A DNA stretch of 64,000 nt from Brevundimonas sp. (GTDB lineage Bacteria > Pseudomonadota > Alphaproteobacteria > Caulobacterales > Caulobacteraceae), in NCBI RefSeq assembly GCF_019636155.1, contig NZ_JAHBYB010000009.1:1-64000 (forward strand), written 5' to 3'. The translations under genes were made by a program, and so were the position numbers. The notes under the pieces are model-generated. The model saw only the letters and a list, made by a program, of their open reading frames with translations, did no database searches and was not told the DNA's origin. Shown here piece by piece: positions 43,984 to 52,183 of this stretch. The first letter of the stretch is position 1. Every line of letters starts with the position of its first letter.

Positions 43984-45166
43984 AACCCTTGTCCTTCAAT
44001 GCCTGGCCGATCTCGTCGGCGTGTGCGCTGTCGCGCGTTTCCACCATGATGTCGAACTCGGCGCCCTTGGCCGGCACGTCCAGGGCCAGGCGGTTGTGCA
44101 CCACGTCGATGATATTGCCGCCGACCCCGCCGATCACCGCCGCCATGGCCGACAATATGCCGGGCCGGTCGTCCGACAGGATGCGATAGACGGTCAGGCG
44201 CCGTTCGCGGACCAGTTCGCGGTTCAGCACCACCGCCAGCATGCGCGCGTCGATATTGCCGCCGGTCAGTTCGATGCCGACCTTCATGCCCTTGAACCGG
44301 TCCGGATAGGCCAGCAACGCCGCCAGTCCCCCGGCGCCGGCGCCCTCGGCCACGGTCTTCTCCAGGGTCGCCAGGAAGGCCACGCCCTTTTCGAAATCCG
44401 CCTCCTGACAGACCAGGACGTCCTCGATCAGCGGATTGCCCAGTTCATAGGGGATGTCGCCCGCGGCCTTGATGGCGATGCCTTCGGCGATGGTCTGGCC
44501 GCCGCATTTGGACGGCTGACCGGCCCGGCGGGCGCTGAAGGAGGGATACATGGCCGCCTCGACGCCGAAGATGCGGATGTCGGGCCGCATGGCCTTGGCC
44601 GCGATGGCGCAGCCGGCGATCAGACCGCCCCCGCCGATGGGGATGATCAGGGCGTCCAGCCCCGGCGCATCCTCCATGAACTCGATGCCGCAGACCCCCT
44701 GGCCCGCCACGATGCCGGCGTCGTCGAAGGCCGAGACGAAGATGAAGCCTTCCTCGTCCCGCAGCCGGTGCGCCTCTTCGGTCGAGCCGGAGAAGTCCAG
44801 GCCGTGGATCACCACATTGGCCCCGTGGGCGCGGGTGCCGTCGATCTTCACGAAGGGGGTGCCTTCCGGCATGACGATGGTCACCGGTATGCCCAGCCGG
44901 CCGCCATGATAGGCCAGGGCCTGGGCGTGGTTGCCGGCCGAGGCGGCGACCACGCCGCGTTTGCGCTCATCAGGGCTGAGTTGCAGCAGCCGGTTCAGGG
45001 CGCCGCGCTCCTTGAAGCTGCCGGTGAAATGCAGATTGTCGAACTTCACCCAGACCTCGGCGCCCGTAAGCTGCGACAGGCGGCGCGAATGGCGGGTCGG
45101 GGTGCGGTCGACCTGGCCGGCGATGCGGACGCGGGCGGCCTCGATATCGGCGAAGGTGACGGTCAT
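43964..45166 (-). CDS. ilvA: Threonine ammonia-lyase with C-terminal ACT domain
   Basis: A 400-residue PLP enzyme deaminating threonine to 2-oxobutanoate. It has FTGSFKERGALNRL with the PLP Lys, ASAGNHAQALAYHGGRLGIP, the PLP-phosphate loop IPIGGGGLIAGCA, and a C-terminal ACT domain (YRILSDDRPGILSAMAAVIGGVGGNIIDV) that binds amino-acid effectors. The ATG at 45166 has GGGAG six bases upstream and is preferred to one at 45178. The final codons overlap the FKBP start. Confidence 0.95.
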   Translation of the reverse strand: MTVTFADIEAARVRIAGQVDRTPTRHSRRLSQLTGAEVWVKFDNLHFTGSFKERGALNRLLQLSPDERKRGVVAASAGNHAQALAYHGGRLGIPVTIVMPEGTPFVKIDGTRAHGANVVIHGLDFSGSTEEAHRLRDEEGFIFVSAFDDAGIVAGQGVCGIEFMEDAPGLDALIIPIGGGGLIAGCAIAAKAMRPDIRIFGVEAAMYPSFSARRAGQPSKCGGQTIAEGIAIKAAGDIPYELGNPLIEDVLVCQEADFEKGVAFLATLEKTVAEGAGAGGLAALLAYPDRFKGMKVGIELTGGNIDARMLAVVLNRELVRERRLTVYRILSDDRPGILSAMAAVIGGVGGNIIDVVHNRLALDVPAKGAEFDIMVETRDSAHADEIGQALKDKGYALRMG

Positions 45167-45316
45167 CGGTTCTCCCATGGGCCACCCGGCCCCGCCAGGT
45201 CTTGACGCCCGGTAAGCCGCTTGTGGCGCCGCCTCGTGATCGCCGCAACCTTGACCTTGGCCATTGCGTTAGGCGTGATGGTTCCGCCCTGCCGCAGACT
45301 CACCCGGAGCGCGCCG

Positions 45317-45832
45317 ATGTCCGTTCGCCCTGCCCGTCTCGCCCTCGTCCTGGCCGCCGCCCTGTCGGCGACCCTGGCCGCCTGCGCCACCACCCCGCCC
45401 GGCGGCTATGGCCCGCCCGCGACGGCGGTGTTCAACGCCGGGGACTTCGCCTGGTCGCAGCGCAGCGGCCCAGCCGCCATCGAGGGGCGGGTCGATTATC
45501 GCCGCGACGGCGTGGCCTATGGCTGTTCCGGCTCGGTGGGTCTGACGCCCGACACCCCCTATACGCGCCAGCGGTTCGCGGCCCTCTATGGCTCGACCGA
45601 CCGCGCCGCCGTGCCCGAGGCGGTGGTCCGGGCGCGCAATGTGCCGGATCCCAACGCCGACTATCGCGCCTATGTGCGGTCCGAGCCGTGCCAGAACGGC
45701 CGGTTCCAGTTCACCGGCCTGCCGGACGGCGGCTGGTTCCTGATCACGCCGGTCGACGCCGGCGGCGAGCGCATCGTCCTGATGCGGTTCGTCCAGACCC
45801 GCGGCGGCCGCGTCACCCAGGTCGTGATGTAA
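45317..45832 (+). CDS. Putative lipoprotein of unknown function
   Basis: A 171-residue exported protein. The signal peptide MSVRPARLALVLAAALSATLAAC ends in a lipobox, followed by ATTPPGGYGPPATAVFNAGDFAWSQRSG. The mature part includes GYGCSGS-like and SEPCQNGRFQFTGLPDGGWFLITPVDAGGERIVLMRF, suggesting a beta-rich, carboxypeptidase-regulatory-like fold. The ATG at 45317 has GGAGC upstream; codons before it are not family-like. A Tyr/Gly-rich secreted protein gene follows 14 bp later. Confidence 0.8.
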   Translation: MSVRPARLALVLAAALSATLAACATTPPGGYGPPATAVFNAGDFAWSQRSGPAAIEGRVDYRRDGVAYGCSGSVGLTPDTPYTRQRFAALYGSTDRAAVPEAVVRARNVPDPNADYRAYVRSEPCQNGRFQFTGLPDGGWFLITPVDAGGERIVLMRFVQTRGGRVTQVVM

Positions 45833-45846
45833 GCAAGGAGGCCGTC

Positions 45847-46395
45847 ATGCGCCTGTCCGCGATCGCCGTATTGAGCGCCGCCGCCGCCCTGGCGTCCGGC
45901 GCCGCCTCGGCCCAGACCTGGACCTCATACGACGGATACCGACCCTACGATTCGACGCCGGGCCGTCATTACAGCAATCCCTACCGCTACGACGGCCGCT
46001 ACGGCGGCTATGACCGGTCGTTCAACGGCCAGGCGGACCGGCCGGGGGACTATCGCTGCGACGCCTTCTGGGACGCCAACCGGTCGGACTGCGGCGCGGG
46101 CTGGCGGGACCAGCGTCATCGCTCGAGCTACGGATATGGCTACGGCTATGGGCGGGGATATGCGTCCCGCTACGGCTACAGCCGGGGCTATGGATCGGCC
46201 CACGGCGGGGCCGGGGCGGTCTATCCCGGCGCCTATGGCCGGCCGGACCTGGTCTATCCCAGCGGACGCGGCGGCCCTGCCAGCGCAGGGCGTGACCCGG
46301 CGCGGATCGACTGGTGCCGGTGGAACTACCGCTCCTATGATCCGGCCAGCGGCTATTACCGGGCCTACAGCGGCCGACTGGTCTGGTGCGGCTGA
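45847..46395 (+). CDS. Secreted Tyr/Gly-rich protein with BA14K-like C-terminus
   Basis: A 182-residue protein. AAGGAGG lies seven bases before the ATG, and the signal peptide is MRLSAIAVLSAAAALASGAASA. The middle is rich in Tyr, Gly and Arg (YGYGYGYGRGYASRYGYSRGYG), possibly disordered or aggregating. The end, IDWCRWNYRSYDPASGYYRAYSGRLVWC, follows the BA14K pattern of a Cys-flanked RYRSYDPASGTY motif. Brucella BA14K is an immunoreactive, lectin-like outer protein. An envelope role here is inference. Confidence 0.8.
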   Translation: MRLSAIAVLSAAAALASGAASAQTWTSYDGYRPYDSTPGRHYSNPYRYDGRYGGYDRSFNGQADRPGDYRCDAFWDANRSDCGAGWRDQRHRSSYGYGYGYGRGYASRYGYSRGYGSAHGGAGAVYPGAYGRPDLVYPSGRGGPASAGRDPARIDWCRWNYRSYDPASGYYRAYSGRLVWCG

Positions 46396-46497
46396 CGCTC
46401 ACGAGATCGTGCCCTAGCAGCGTTCGCCATCTTTCGGCCCAGACCGCCTCCCTTTTCGGGTGACGCCCATCCGGGCGCCGGTAAGGGGAGCGTTGCC

Positions 46498-46695
46498 ATG
46501 TCCCAGCACAATATCGTCGGCTCCGAGGCCTTCGGAAAGCGGCCGCACGTCTATATCCGGTCGATGAAGCCGGGCGGGCGGCGGCGGCGCCAGGCCCGTG
46601 TGGCCCTGGCCTTCATCGCCGGCGTCGGGGTGGCGGCGGTGGGCGGCGTGGTCGCCGCCGTCGTCGCCTTCGGGCCCGGACTGGCCGGCGGCTGA
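46498..46695 (+). CDS. Small single-span membrane protein
   Basis: A 65-residue ORF with AGGGGAGCG upstream. The N-terminal half is basic (GGRRRRQAR) and the C-terminal half is one hydrophobic helix (VALAFIAGVGVAAVGGVVAAVVAFGPG). That gives a short N-in tail-anchored topology. No family recognised. The good ribosome site and coherent topology support it, but it remains uncertain. Confidence 0.5.
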   Translation: MSQHNIVGSEAFGKRPHVYIRSMKPGGRRRRQARVALAFIAGVGVAAVGGVVAAVVAFGPGLAGG

Positions 46696-46705
46696 TCGAC
46701 GGGCC

Positions 46706-47239
46706 TCAGGCCAGCCAGACCATCCGCCGCGTCTGGACCGCCTCGCCCCGCGCCTTGCTGAAGCCGCGCCGCACCTCGCCGGTATAGAGGAAGCCCGCCT
46801 TCTCCAGCACCCGGCCCGAGGCGGGGTTGTCCACGAAGTGGCCGGCCGTCAGGGCGCGGCGGCGCCATTTGCGCGAGGCCCAGACCAGGCCCGCCTCCAG
46901 GGCTTCGGTGGCGAACCCCCGGCCCCAGTAGTCGCGGCCGATCCAGTATCCGGTCTCGGGCGCCACGTCGCCGCCCTCGAACAGGCCCAGCACCCCGACC
47001 AGGCCGTGATCCTCATGGTCGATGACGAAGGTCGCGGCCCGGGCCGGATCCTGGCCGGCCACCTGCAGCACGAAATCCTCGGCGTCGCCGACCCCGAACG
47101 GGTGCGGCATCCGCAGGGTCATGCGGGCGATGTCCGGATCGTCGGCCAGGCGCGCCAGCCGGCTGACGTCCTGCAGGCCCGGCGCGCGCAGCATCAGCCG
47201 CCGCGTCTCGATCACGGGTGAGGTCTCGATGATGCACAT
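46706..47239 (-). CDS. GNAT-family N-acetyltransferase (RimJ/RimL-type)
   Basis: A 177-residue acetyltransferase: ETRRLMLRAPGLQDVSRLARLADDPDIARM, then VGVLGLFEGGDVAPETGYWIGRDYWGRGFATEAL with the acetyl-CoA loop (Y-W-G-x-G-x-A), and VDNPASGRVLEKAGFLYTGEVRRG. The substrate is unknown. It follows rpmA on the same strand but is separated from it by an intrinsic terminator. Confidence 0.93.
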   Translation of the reverse strand: MCIIETSPVIETRRLMLRAPGLQDVSRLARLADDPDIARMTLRMPHPFGVGDAEDFVLQVAGQDPARAATFVIDHEDHGLVGVLGLFEGGDVAPETGYWIGRDYWGRGFATEALEAGLVWASRKWRRRALTAGHFVDNPASGRVLEKAGFLYTGEVRRGFSKARGEAVQTRRMVWLA

Positions 47240-47300
47240 GGCGTGGCCTCGATTTCCTGCCGCCTCCTTAGATCAGGGCTCGGGCGGCTTCGAGGCGGGG

Positions 47301-47338
47301 AAACGAAAACGGGGAGCCTGGTGATCCAGACTCCCCGC
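47301..47338 (-). terminator. Intrinsic terminator downstream of rpmA
   Basis: On the minus strand CGGGGAGTCTGG pairs with CCAGGCTCCCCG around ATCA, followed by TTTTCGTTT. It lies about 70 bp after the rpmA stop. Confidence 0.88.
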
Positions 47339-47408
47339 GGAAAAATCCCCTGGTCCGGATCGGCTGCTTGTTCCAGCAACGCGATCCGAAATGGGCTTTC
47401 TCGGATCG

Positions 47409-47690
47409 CTATTCGGCGGCTACGGCCTGCTGGTCGTTGGCGGCTAGAATCGACACGTAACAACGGCCGCCAGCCTTGGTGGTGAATTTCACAGCGCCGT
47501 TCACCAGGGCGAACAGGGTATGGTCGCGGCCCATGCCCATGTTGACGCCCGGATGCCATTTGGTGCCGCGTTGGCGCACGATGATGTTGCCGGCCAGCAC
47601 CTGCTCGCCACCGAACTTCTTCACGCCCAGGCGTTTCGACTCGGAGTCGCGACCGTTGCGCGACGAACCGCCGGATTTCTTGTGAGCCAT
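47409..47690 (-). CDS. rpmA: 50S ribosomal protein bL27
   Basis: A 93-residue protein with the invariant N-terminus [28 protein letters not shown], which reaches into the peptidyl-transferase centre, then [27 protein letters not shown]. It is second in the rplU-rpmA operon, 92 bp after rplU. The obg gene that often follows is absent; a GNAT gene is found instead. Confidence 0.98.
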   Translation of the reverse strand: MAHKKSGGSSRNGRDSESKRLGVKKFGGEQVLAGNIIVRQRGTKWHPGVNMGMGRDHTLFALVNGAVKFTTKAGGRCYVSILAANDQQAVAAE

Positions 47691-47782
47691 AACTCTGCTC
47701 CGTCCTCTTGCGCCGGGCCCGGGGGCCTGTCTTCAGCGCCTATTGTAGCGACAAACGCCCGGTTTGGGCGCCCGTGAAATCT

Positions 47783-48313
47783 TCAGTCTTCAGCCGTCTT
47801 GGCGGCGGCCTTCTTGGCCGGAGCCTTCTTGGCCGGGGCGGCCTTGGCTTCAGCCTTGGAGGCGGCGGCCTTGGCAGCCGGGGCCTTCTTGGCCGGCTTG
47901 GCTTCGGTTTCGGCCGTGCGCGGGGCCAGGCCGCGGGCGCGGGCGTTGATCTCGGCCTTGGTCATCAGCGAGGTTTCGCCGTCCCACTTGGCCTTTTCGC
48001 CGCCGCCTTCGATGCCGGTGATGCGCAGGACCGATTCCATCTGGCGATGGCCACGGGTGCGGCGATAGCCCTGGCGGCGGATCTTCTTGAAGATCTTCAC
48101 CTTCTCGCCCTTGCGGGTCTCGATCAGGGTGGCGGCGACGGCGGCGCCCGAAATCAGCGGCGCGCCCAGGGTCACCCCCTTGTCGCCGCCCAGCATCAGG
48201 ACGTCGCCGAAGCTGACGTCGGCGCCAGCCTCGCCGTCGATCTTCTCGACCACGATCACATCGCCCGGTTGAACCCGGTACTGCTTGCCGCCGGTCTTGA
48301 TCACCGCGTACAT
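47783..48313 (-). CDS. rplU: 50S ribosomal protein bL21 with Lys/Ala-rich extension
   Basis: The first ~105 residues are standard bL21 (MYAVIKTGGKQYRVQPGDVIVVEKIDGEAG, GAAVAATLIETRKGEKVKIFKKIRRQGYRRTRGHRQ). They are followed by about 70 extra residues: ITGIEGGGEKAKWDGETSLMTKAEINARARG, then a Lys/Ala-rich tail (KAEAKAAPAKKAPAKKAAAK) resembling histone-like or RNA-binding tails. Total 176 residues against about 103 in E. coli. Extensions occur in other alphaproteobacteria. The upstream leader contains a terminator-like hairpin. Confidence 0.96.
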   Translation of the reverse strand: MYAVIKTGGKQYRVQPGDVIVVEKIDGEAGADVSFGDVLMLGGDKGVTLGAPLISGAAVAATLIETRKGEKVKIFKKIRRQGYRRTRGHRQMESVLRITGIEGGGEKAKWDGETSLMTKAEINARARGLAPRTAETEAKPAKKAPAAKAAASKAEAKAAPAKKAPAKKAAAKTAED

Positions 48314-48335
48314 CTTGGAAGCCTCGGCTGAACGC

Positions 48336-48369
48336 AAAAAAGAGTGCGCCCGCAGGAACCCCGCGGGCG
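48336..48369 (-). promoter_or_regulatory. Terminator-like hairpin in the rplU leader
   Basis: On the minus strand CGCCCGC (48369-48363) pairs with GCGGGCG (48353-48347) and is followed by CACTCTTTTTT (T-run at 48341-48336), ending about 22 bases before the rplU ATG. The position on the same strand as rplU suggests attenuation rather than termination of another gene. Confidence 0.6.
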
Positions 48370-48449
48370 AAGAGGGGGCGACATAGACGGGGCGGGGGTC
48401 CGAGTCAACGCCGCCGGGCGAAAACCGGCGTCGAGAAAACCTCTCGACC

Positions 48450-48462
48450 GTTACAAAGTAAC
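48450..48462. promoter_or_regulatory. Palindrome GTTAC-AAA-GTAAC before a metal-transport gene pair
   Basis: A 13-bp perfect palindrome 17 bases before the ATG at 48479, between divergent rplU and the NicO/UreH-like gene. The core resembles GTTAT-n-ATAAC Fur/Zur-type operators; the assignment is inference from the metal-related genes downstream. Confidence 0.4.
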
Positions 48463-48478
48463 ACGATATAGGCGGCCC

Positions 48479-49138
48479 ATGTCCCCGCCCGATCTGCAAC
48501 AGCCCGTCCTGGTCTCCGTCGTGGGGGCCGGTTTCGCGGCGGCCTTCCTGCATGCGGCCCTGCCGACCCACTGGCTGCCCTTCGTCCTGGTCGGGCGCGC
48601 CCAGAGATGGAGCCTGTCGCGCACCCTGGGCGCCGTGGTCGCCGCCGGCCTGGCCCATATCGCGTCCACGGCGGTGTTCGGCGGGCTGATCGTGCTGGCG
48701 GGGCTGGCGCTGAACCAGTGGGTGTCGGGCCTGCTGCCCCACATTTCGGCGGCCCTGCTGATGCTGTTCGGCGCCTTCTATCTGGCGCGCGCGACCCTGA
48801 AGCGGCCGGCCGCCGCCGGCGGGCCCAGCCTGGACCTGCCCGAGCCGGCGGTCACCGACGCCGCCGCCTTCTGGGGCCTGGTGGCCATGATGGCCGTGTC
48901 GCCCGGCGAGGTGCTGCTGCCGGTCTATCTGTCCACGGCGCAGGAGGGGCTGGCGGTCCTGGGTCTGCTGACGGCCGCCTTCGCCGCGGGCACGGTGGCG
49001 GGGATGGCGGTCCTGACCGTCCTGGCCCGCGCCGGCGCCTCCATCCTGCGGCTGGAGCGGTGGGCGCGGTATGAAGGCATGGTGCTGGGCGTCGCCCTGA
49101 TGGTGCTGGGCCTTCTCGTCATGGCGCACCAGCACTAG
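48479..49138 (+). CDS. Six-span membrane protein, NicO/UreH-like
   Basis: A 219-residue membrane protein with about six spans. His residues sit at span ends (LHAALPTHWLPFVLVGRAQRWSLSRTLGAVVAAGLAHIAST, LLPHISAALLMLFGAFYLARATL) and at the C-terminus (MAHQH). The HxxxPTHW and H-I-A-S-T pattern resembles the NicO/HupE/UreH group of Ni/Co-type permeases, but I am not certain of the family. It is followed ten bases later by a His-rich zinc-type CDF gene, so a metal-transport role is plausible. Confidence 0.75.
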   Translation: MSPPDLQQPVLVSVVGAGFAAAFLHAALPTHWLPFVLVGRAQRWSLSRTLGAVVAAGLAHIASTAVFGGLIVLAGLALNQWVSGLLPHISAALLMLFGAFYLARATLKRPAAAGGPSLDLPEPAVTDAAAFWGLVAMMAVSPGEVLLPVYLSTAQEGLAVLGLLTAAFAAGTVAGMAVLTVLARAGASILRLERWARYEGMVLGVALMVLGLLVMAHQH

Positions 49139-49148
49139 ACTCTGGCAC

Positions 49149-50087
49149 ATGGGCCACGACCATAGCCGCCACAATCACGGACATGGGCACGGGGGGCATT
49201 CGCACGCCCATGGGCACAGCCATGCCCCGGCCGACACGGGCGACTGGCGCTATCTGGTCGGGCTGACGGTCAATCTGGTCTTCGTGGCGGTCGAGTTCGG
49301 GGCCGGATGGATCGCCCAGTCCACCGCCCTGATGGCCGATGCGGGGCACAATCTGTCCGACGTCCTGGGCCTGGCCCTGGCCGGGGGCGCGGCCTGGCTG
49401 GCGCGGCGCGCGGCGGGGTCGCAGCGCACCTATGGATTCCGCAAGGCCACGGTTCTGGCCGCCCTGGCCAACGCCATCCTCTTGCTGTTCGCCTGCGGGG
49501 CCATCGCCTGGGAGGCGGCGCACCGGTTCAGCGATCCGGCCTCGGTCGATTCGGTCACCGTCATGGTGGTGGCGGGGATCGGCTTCGTCATCAACCTGGG
49601 CACGGCCCTGCTGTTCATGAAGGACCAGCACAAGGACCTGAACGTGCGCGGCGCCTATCTGCACATGATGGCCGATGCGGGGGTGTCGCTGGGCGTCGTC
49701 GTCGCGGGCGCCGCCATCATGTTCACGGGCTTCAGCCTGATCGACCCGATCGTCAGCCTGGTGATCGTGGCCGTCATCCTGATCGGCACCTGGGGCCTGC
49801 TGAGGGATTCGGTCGATCTGGCGCTGGATGCGGCGCCGGCGGGCATCCGGGTGGACGATCTGCGCGCGGCCCTGCTGGCCCTGCCCGGCGTCACGGCGGT
49901 GCATGACCTGCACGTCTGGGGCCTGTCGACCACCGACGCCGCCATGACCGCCCATCTGGTGCACGACCGGCCCGACGCGGCCGCCCTGCTGACCCAGGCG
50001 CAGAGCCTGGCGCGGGATCAGTTCGGCGTCGGCCACACCACCTTCCAGCTGGAAACCGGCGCCCTGCCGGACTGTCCGGCCTGCTAG
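49149..50087 (+). CDS. Cation diffusion facilitator, CzcD/ZitB type
   Basis: A 312-residue metal exporter. The cytoplasmic N-terminus is a His-rich metal loop (GHDHSRHNHGHGHGGHSHAHGHSHA). Six spans follow, with metal-site residues in LMADAGHNLSDVLGLAL (H-x3-D) and AYLHMMADAGVSLGVV, then a C-terminal domain (GVTAVHDLHVWGLSTTDAAMTAHLV). The end PDCPAC provides two Cys. Zn/Cd export is typical of the group. It is probably co-transcribed with the upstream membrane gene. Confidence 0.95.
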   Translation: MGHDHSRHNHGHGHGGHSHAHGHSHAPADTGDWRYLVGLTVNLVFVAVEFGAGWIAQSTALMADAGHNLSDVLGLALAGGAAWLARRAAGSQRTYGFRKATVLAALANAILLLFACGAIAWEAAHRFSDPASVDSVTVMVVAGIGFVINLGTALLFMKDQHKDLNVRGAYLHMMADAGVSLGVVVAGAAIMFTGFSLIDPIVSLVIVAVILIGTWGLLRDSVDLALDAAPAGIRVDDLRAALLALPGVTAVHDLHVWGLSTTDAAMTAHLVHDRPDAAALLTQAQSLARDQFGVGHTTFQLETGALPDCPAC

Positions 50088-50090
50088 GAT

Positions 50091-50112
50091 GGACTAAGTG
50101 GACTTAGTCCAC
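50091..50112. promoter_or_regulatory. Overlapping palindromes, probable operator of the Phd-PIN module
   Basis: GGACTAAG-TGGA-CTTAGTCC (50091-50110) overlaps GTGGAC-TTA-GTCCAC (50098-50112). They lie 13-34 bases before the antitoxin ATG and directly after the CDF stop. Phd/YefM antitoxins autorepress by binding such palindromes. Confidence 0.7.
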
Positions 50113-50124
50113 TAGATTGGACCC

Positions 50125-50382
50125 ATGACCACCGTCAACGTCCACGAAGCAAAGACGCATTTCTCCCGCCTGCTGGAACGGGCAGCCGGCGGCGAGACCG
50201 TGATCATCGCTCGGGCGGGCAAGCCTGTCGCCCGGCTGGCGCCGCTTGAGCCGGAACCTCGCCTGACCGACGACGCCGCCAAGCGCCGCGTGGGCTTCAT
50301 GAAGGGCGAGGGTAAAATTCCGGACGACATCAAGACGCCATTCGCCGAAGAGATCGAAGAGATGTTCTACGGGCGGTCGTGA
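50125..50382 (+). CDS. Phd/YefM-family antitoxin
   Basis: An 85-residue antitoxin. The N-terminal DNA-binding fold is clear (TTVNVHEAKTHFSRLLERAAGGETVIIARAGKPVARLAPL), followed by a C-terminal toxin-binding tail ([14 protein letters not shown]). The stop overlaps the PIN toxin start by 4 bp, the classic antitoxin-toxin order. GC and codon use are a little lower than in flanking genes, fitting mobility. Confidence 0.93.
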   Translation: MTTVNVHEAKTHFSRLLERAAGGETVIIARAGKPVARLAPLEPEPRLTDDAAKRRVGFMKGEGKIPDDIKTPFAEEIEEMFYGRS

Positions 50383-50768
50383 ACCTGCTGGTCGATACTC
50401 ATCTGGTCCTCTGGACTTCCATGCGGCCTGAACGGCTGTCCGCAAGGGCGCGCGCGGTGCTGGAAGACCCTGGCAACACCTTGGCTTTCAGCATCGCCAG
50501 CCTGTGGGAAATCGTCATCAAGACCATGCTGGAGCGCCACGACGATTTCGCCGTCGATGCTGTCCGGTTGCGGTCAAAATTGCTGGAAAGCGGCTATGAG
50601 GAGCTGCCGGTCACCGGCGATCACGCCCTGGCGGTGACGGCTCTGCCGTCCCTGCATAAAGATCCATTCGACCGTCTGCTTCTGGCCCAGGCCATGACCG
50701 AGGGCCTGACGCTCCTGACCGCGGATCACGCCCTGGGCGCCTATCCCGGCCCGATCCTGCGCGTCTGA
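50379..50768 (+). CDS. PIN-domain toxin (VapC-like)
   Basis: A 129-residue ribonuclease toxin. The acidic residues of the PIN active site are visible: [10 protein letters not shown] (first Asp), [11 protein letters not shown] (Glu), [13 protein letters not shown] (Asp) and [10 protein letters not shown]. The GTG start overlaps the antitoxin stop. VapC toxins cut tRNA or rRNA; the target here is unknown. Confidence 0.93.
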   Translation: MNLLVDTHLVLWTSMRPERLSARARAVLEDPGNTLAFSIASLWEIVIKTMLERHDDFAVDAVRLRSKLLESGYEELPVTGDHALAVTALPSLHKDPFDRLLLAQAMTEGLTLLTADHALGAYPGPILRV

Positions 50769-50808
50769 CCCCTTCCTTTTCGCGCTGTCAGCCGCCATCT
50801 CCCCGTCC

Positions 50809-51885
50809 ATGAGCGACAAGACCCCCGTGACCGTCCTGACCGGCTATCTCGGCGCCGGAAAGACCACCCTTCTGAACCGCATCCTGACCGAGGACCACGG
50901 CAAGCGTTACGCCGTCATCGTCAATGAGTTCGGCGAGATCGGCATCGACAACGACCTGGTCGTCGGCGCGGATGAAGATGTGTTCGAGATGAACAACGGC
51001 TGTGTCTGCTGCACGGTGCGCGGCGACCTGATCCGCGTCGTCTCGGGCCTGATGAAGCGGCAACGCCCCGGCAAGCCGGCCTTCGACGCCATCATCGTGG
51101 AGACGACGGGCCTGGCCGACCCCGGGCCGGTGGCCCAGACCTTCTTCGTCGACGAGGACGTCAAGGCCAAGACCACCCTGGACAGCGTCACCGCCCTGGT
51201 CGACGCCAAACATGTGATGGCGCGGCTGGATGACTCGAAAGAGGCGCGCGAACAGGTCGCCTTCGCCGACCGCATCATCCTGAACAAGACCGACCTGGCG
51301 ACGGCCGAGGAACTGGACGCCGTCGAGGCCCGGCTGCGCGGCCTGAACCCCCTGGCGCCCATCGTCCGGGCCGAGCGGTCGAACGTGCCGCTGGACCAGG
51401 TGCTGGGCCAGCACGGCTTCGACCTGGACCGGATCCTGGAGGTCAAGCCCGACTGGGTGAACCCGCCCCATGGCGCCGAGGGTCACGTCCACGACGAACA
51501 CTGTGGCCATGACCACGATCACGATCACGGCCATCATCACCACGACCATGATCACCACGACCATGGCCCGCGCGGCCACGCCCACCAGGACGACATCAAG
51601 GGCATCAGCCTGTCGCTGGACCGGCCGCTGGACGGCGGCAGATTCACCGCCTGGCTGGACCGTCTGCTGGCCGAAAAGGGCCAGGACATCCTGCGCGCCA
51701 AGGGCATCATCGACCTGGCCGGCGAAGACCGCCGCCTGGTCTTCCAGGCCGTGCACATGATCCTGGAAGGCGACCTGCAACGCCCCTGGGGCGACAAGGA
51801 GCGCCGCTGGAGCCGCGCCGTCTTCATCGGCCGCGACCTGGACGAAGCCGCCCTGAAAGCCGGGTTCGAGGCCTGCGCGGCTTGA
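50809..51885 (+). CDS. CobW/ZNG1-type GTPase metallochaperone with His-rich loop
   Basis: A 358-residue G3E GTPase. It has Walker [16 protein letters not shown], the metal motif [12 protein letters not shown] (C-x-C-C), [16 protein letters not shown] and the base-recognition NKTDLA. A His/Asp-rich insert ([20 protein letters not shown]) around residues 230-260 precedes the C-terminal CobW domain ([40 protein letters not shown]). Relatives insert Zn into apo-proteins under zinc limitation. It lies between two toxin-antitoxin modules. Confidence 0.95.
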   Translation: MSDKTPVTVLTGYLGAGKTTLLNRILTEDHGKRYAVIVNEFGEIGIDNDLVVGADEDVFEMNNGCVCCTVRGDLIRVVSGLMKRQRPGKPAFDAIIVETTGLADPGPVAQTFFVDEDVKAKTTLDSVTALVDAKHVMARLDDSKEAREQVAFADRIILNKTDLATAEELDAVEARLRGLNPLAPIVRAERSNVPLDQVLGQHGFDLDRILEVKPDWVNPPHGAEGHVHDEHCGHDHDHDHGHHHHDHDHHDHGPRGHAHQDDIKGISLSLDRPLDGGRFTAWLDRLLAEKGQDILRAKGIIDLAGEDRRLVFQAVHMILEGDLQRPWGDKERRWSRAVFIGRDLDEAALKAGFEACAA

Positions 51886-51887
51886 AG

Positions 51888-51907
51888 GTAAGGCAATATT
51901 GCCTTAC
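51888..51907. promoter_or_regulatory. Perfect 20-bp palindrome, probable operator of the AbrB-PIN module
   Basis: GTAAGGCAATATTGCCTTAC is self-complementary. It starts two bases after the CobW stop and ends ten bases before the antitoxin ATG. It suits autorepression by an AbrB/MazE-fold antitoxin. Confidence 0.75.
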
Positions 51908-51916
51908 TTTGTCGAT

Positions 51917-52183
51917 ATGGTCGCACTCACCCTCACAGCCAAGAACCAGCTGACGCTCCGCAAGGAGGTCGTGAAGCATCTCGGCCTGAAGCCGGGCGAC
52001 AAGGTCGAGGCCAATCTGCGGCCCGACGGGCGGGTCGAACTGGTCGCGCCCAGGCCCCGGACAGGCAAAATCTCCGACCTCGCCGGAATGCTGAAGCGGC
52101 CGGGTCAGCCGGTCCTGACGATCGAGGACATGAATGAAGCCATCGCAGAAGCCGGAGCGGAAGCCGGTATGCGCGGCCTGTGA
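51917..52183 (+). CDS. AbrB/MazE-fold antitoxin
   Basis: An 88-residue antitoxin. The N-terminal swapped-hairpin DNA-binding motif is VALTLTAKNQLTLRKEVVKHLGLKPGDKVEANLRPDGRVEL. The C-terminal tail (DLAGMLKRPGQPVLTIEDMNEAIAEAGAE) is the expected toxin-binding part. The start at 51917 places the palindrome directly upstream. The stop overlaps the PIN toxin start by 4 bp. Confidence 0.93.
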   Translation: MVALTLTAKNQLTLRKEVVKHLGLKPGDKVEANLRPDGRVELVAPRPRTGKISDLAGMLKRPGQPVLTIEDMNEAIAEAGAEAGMRGL

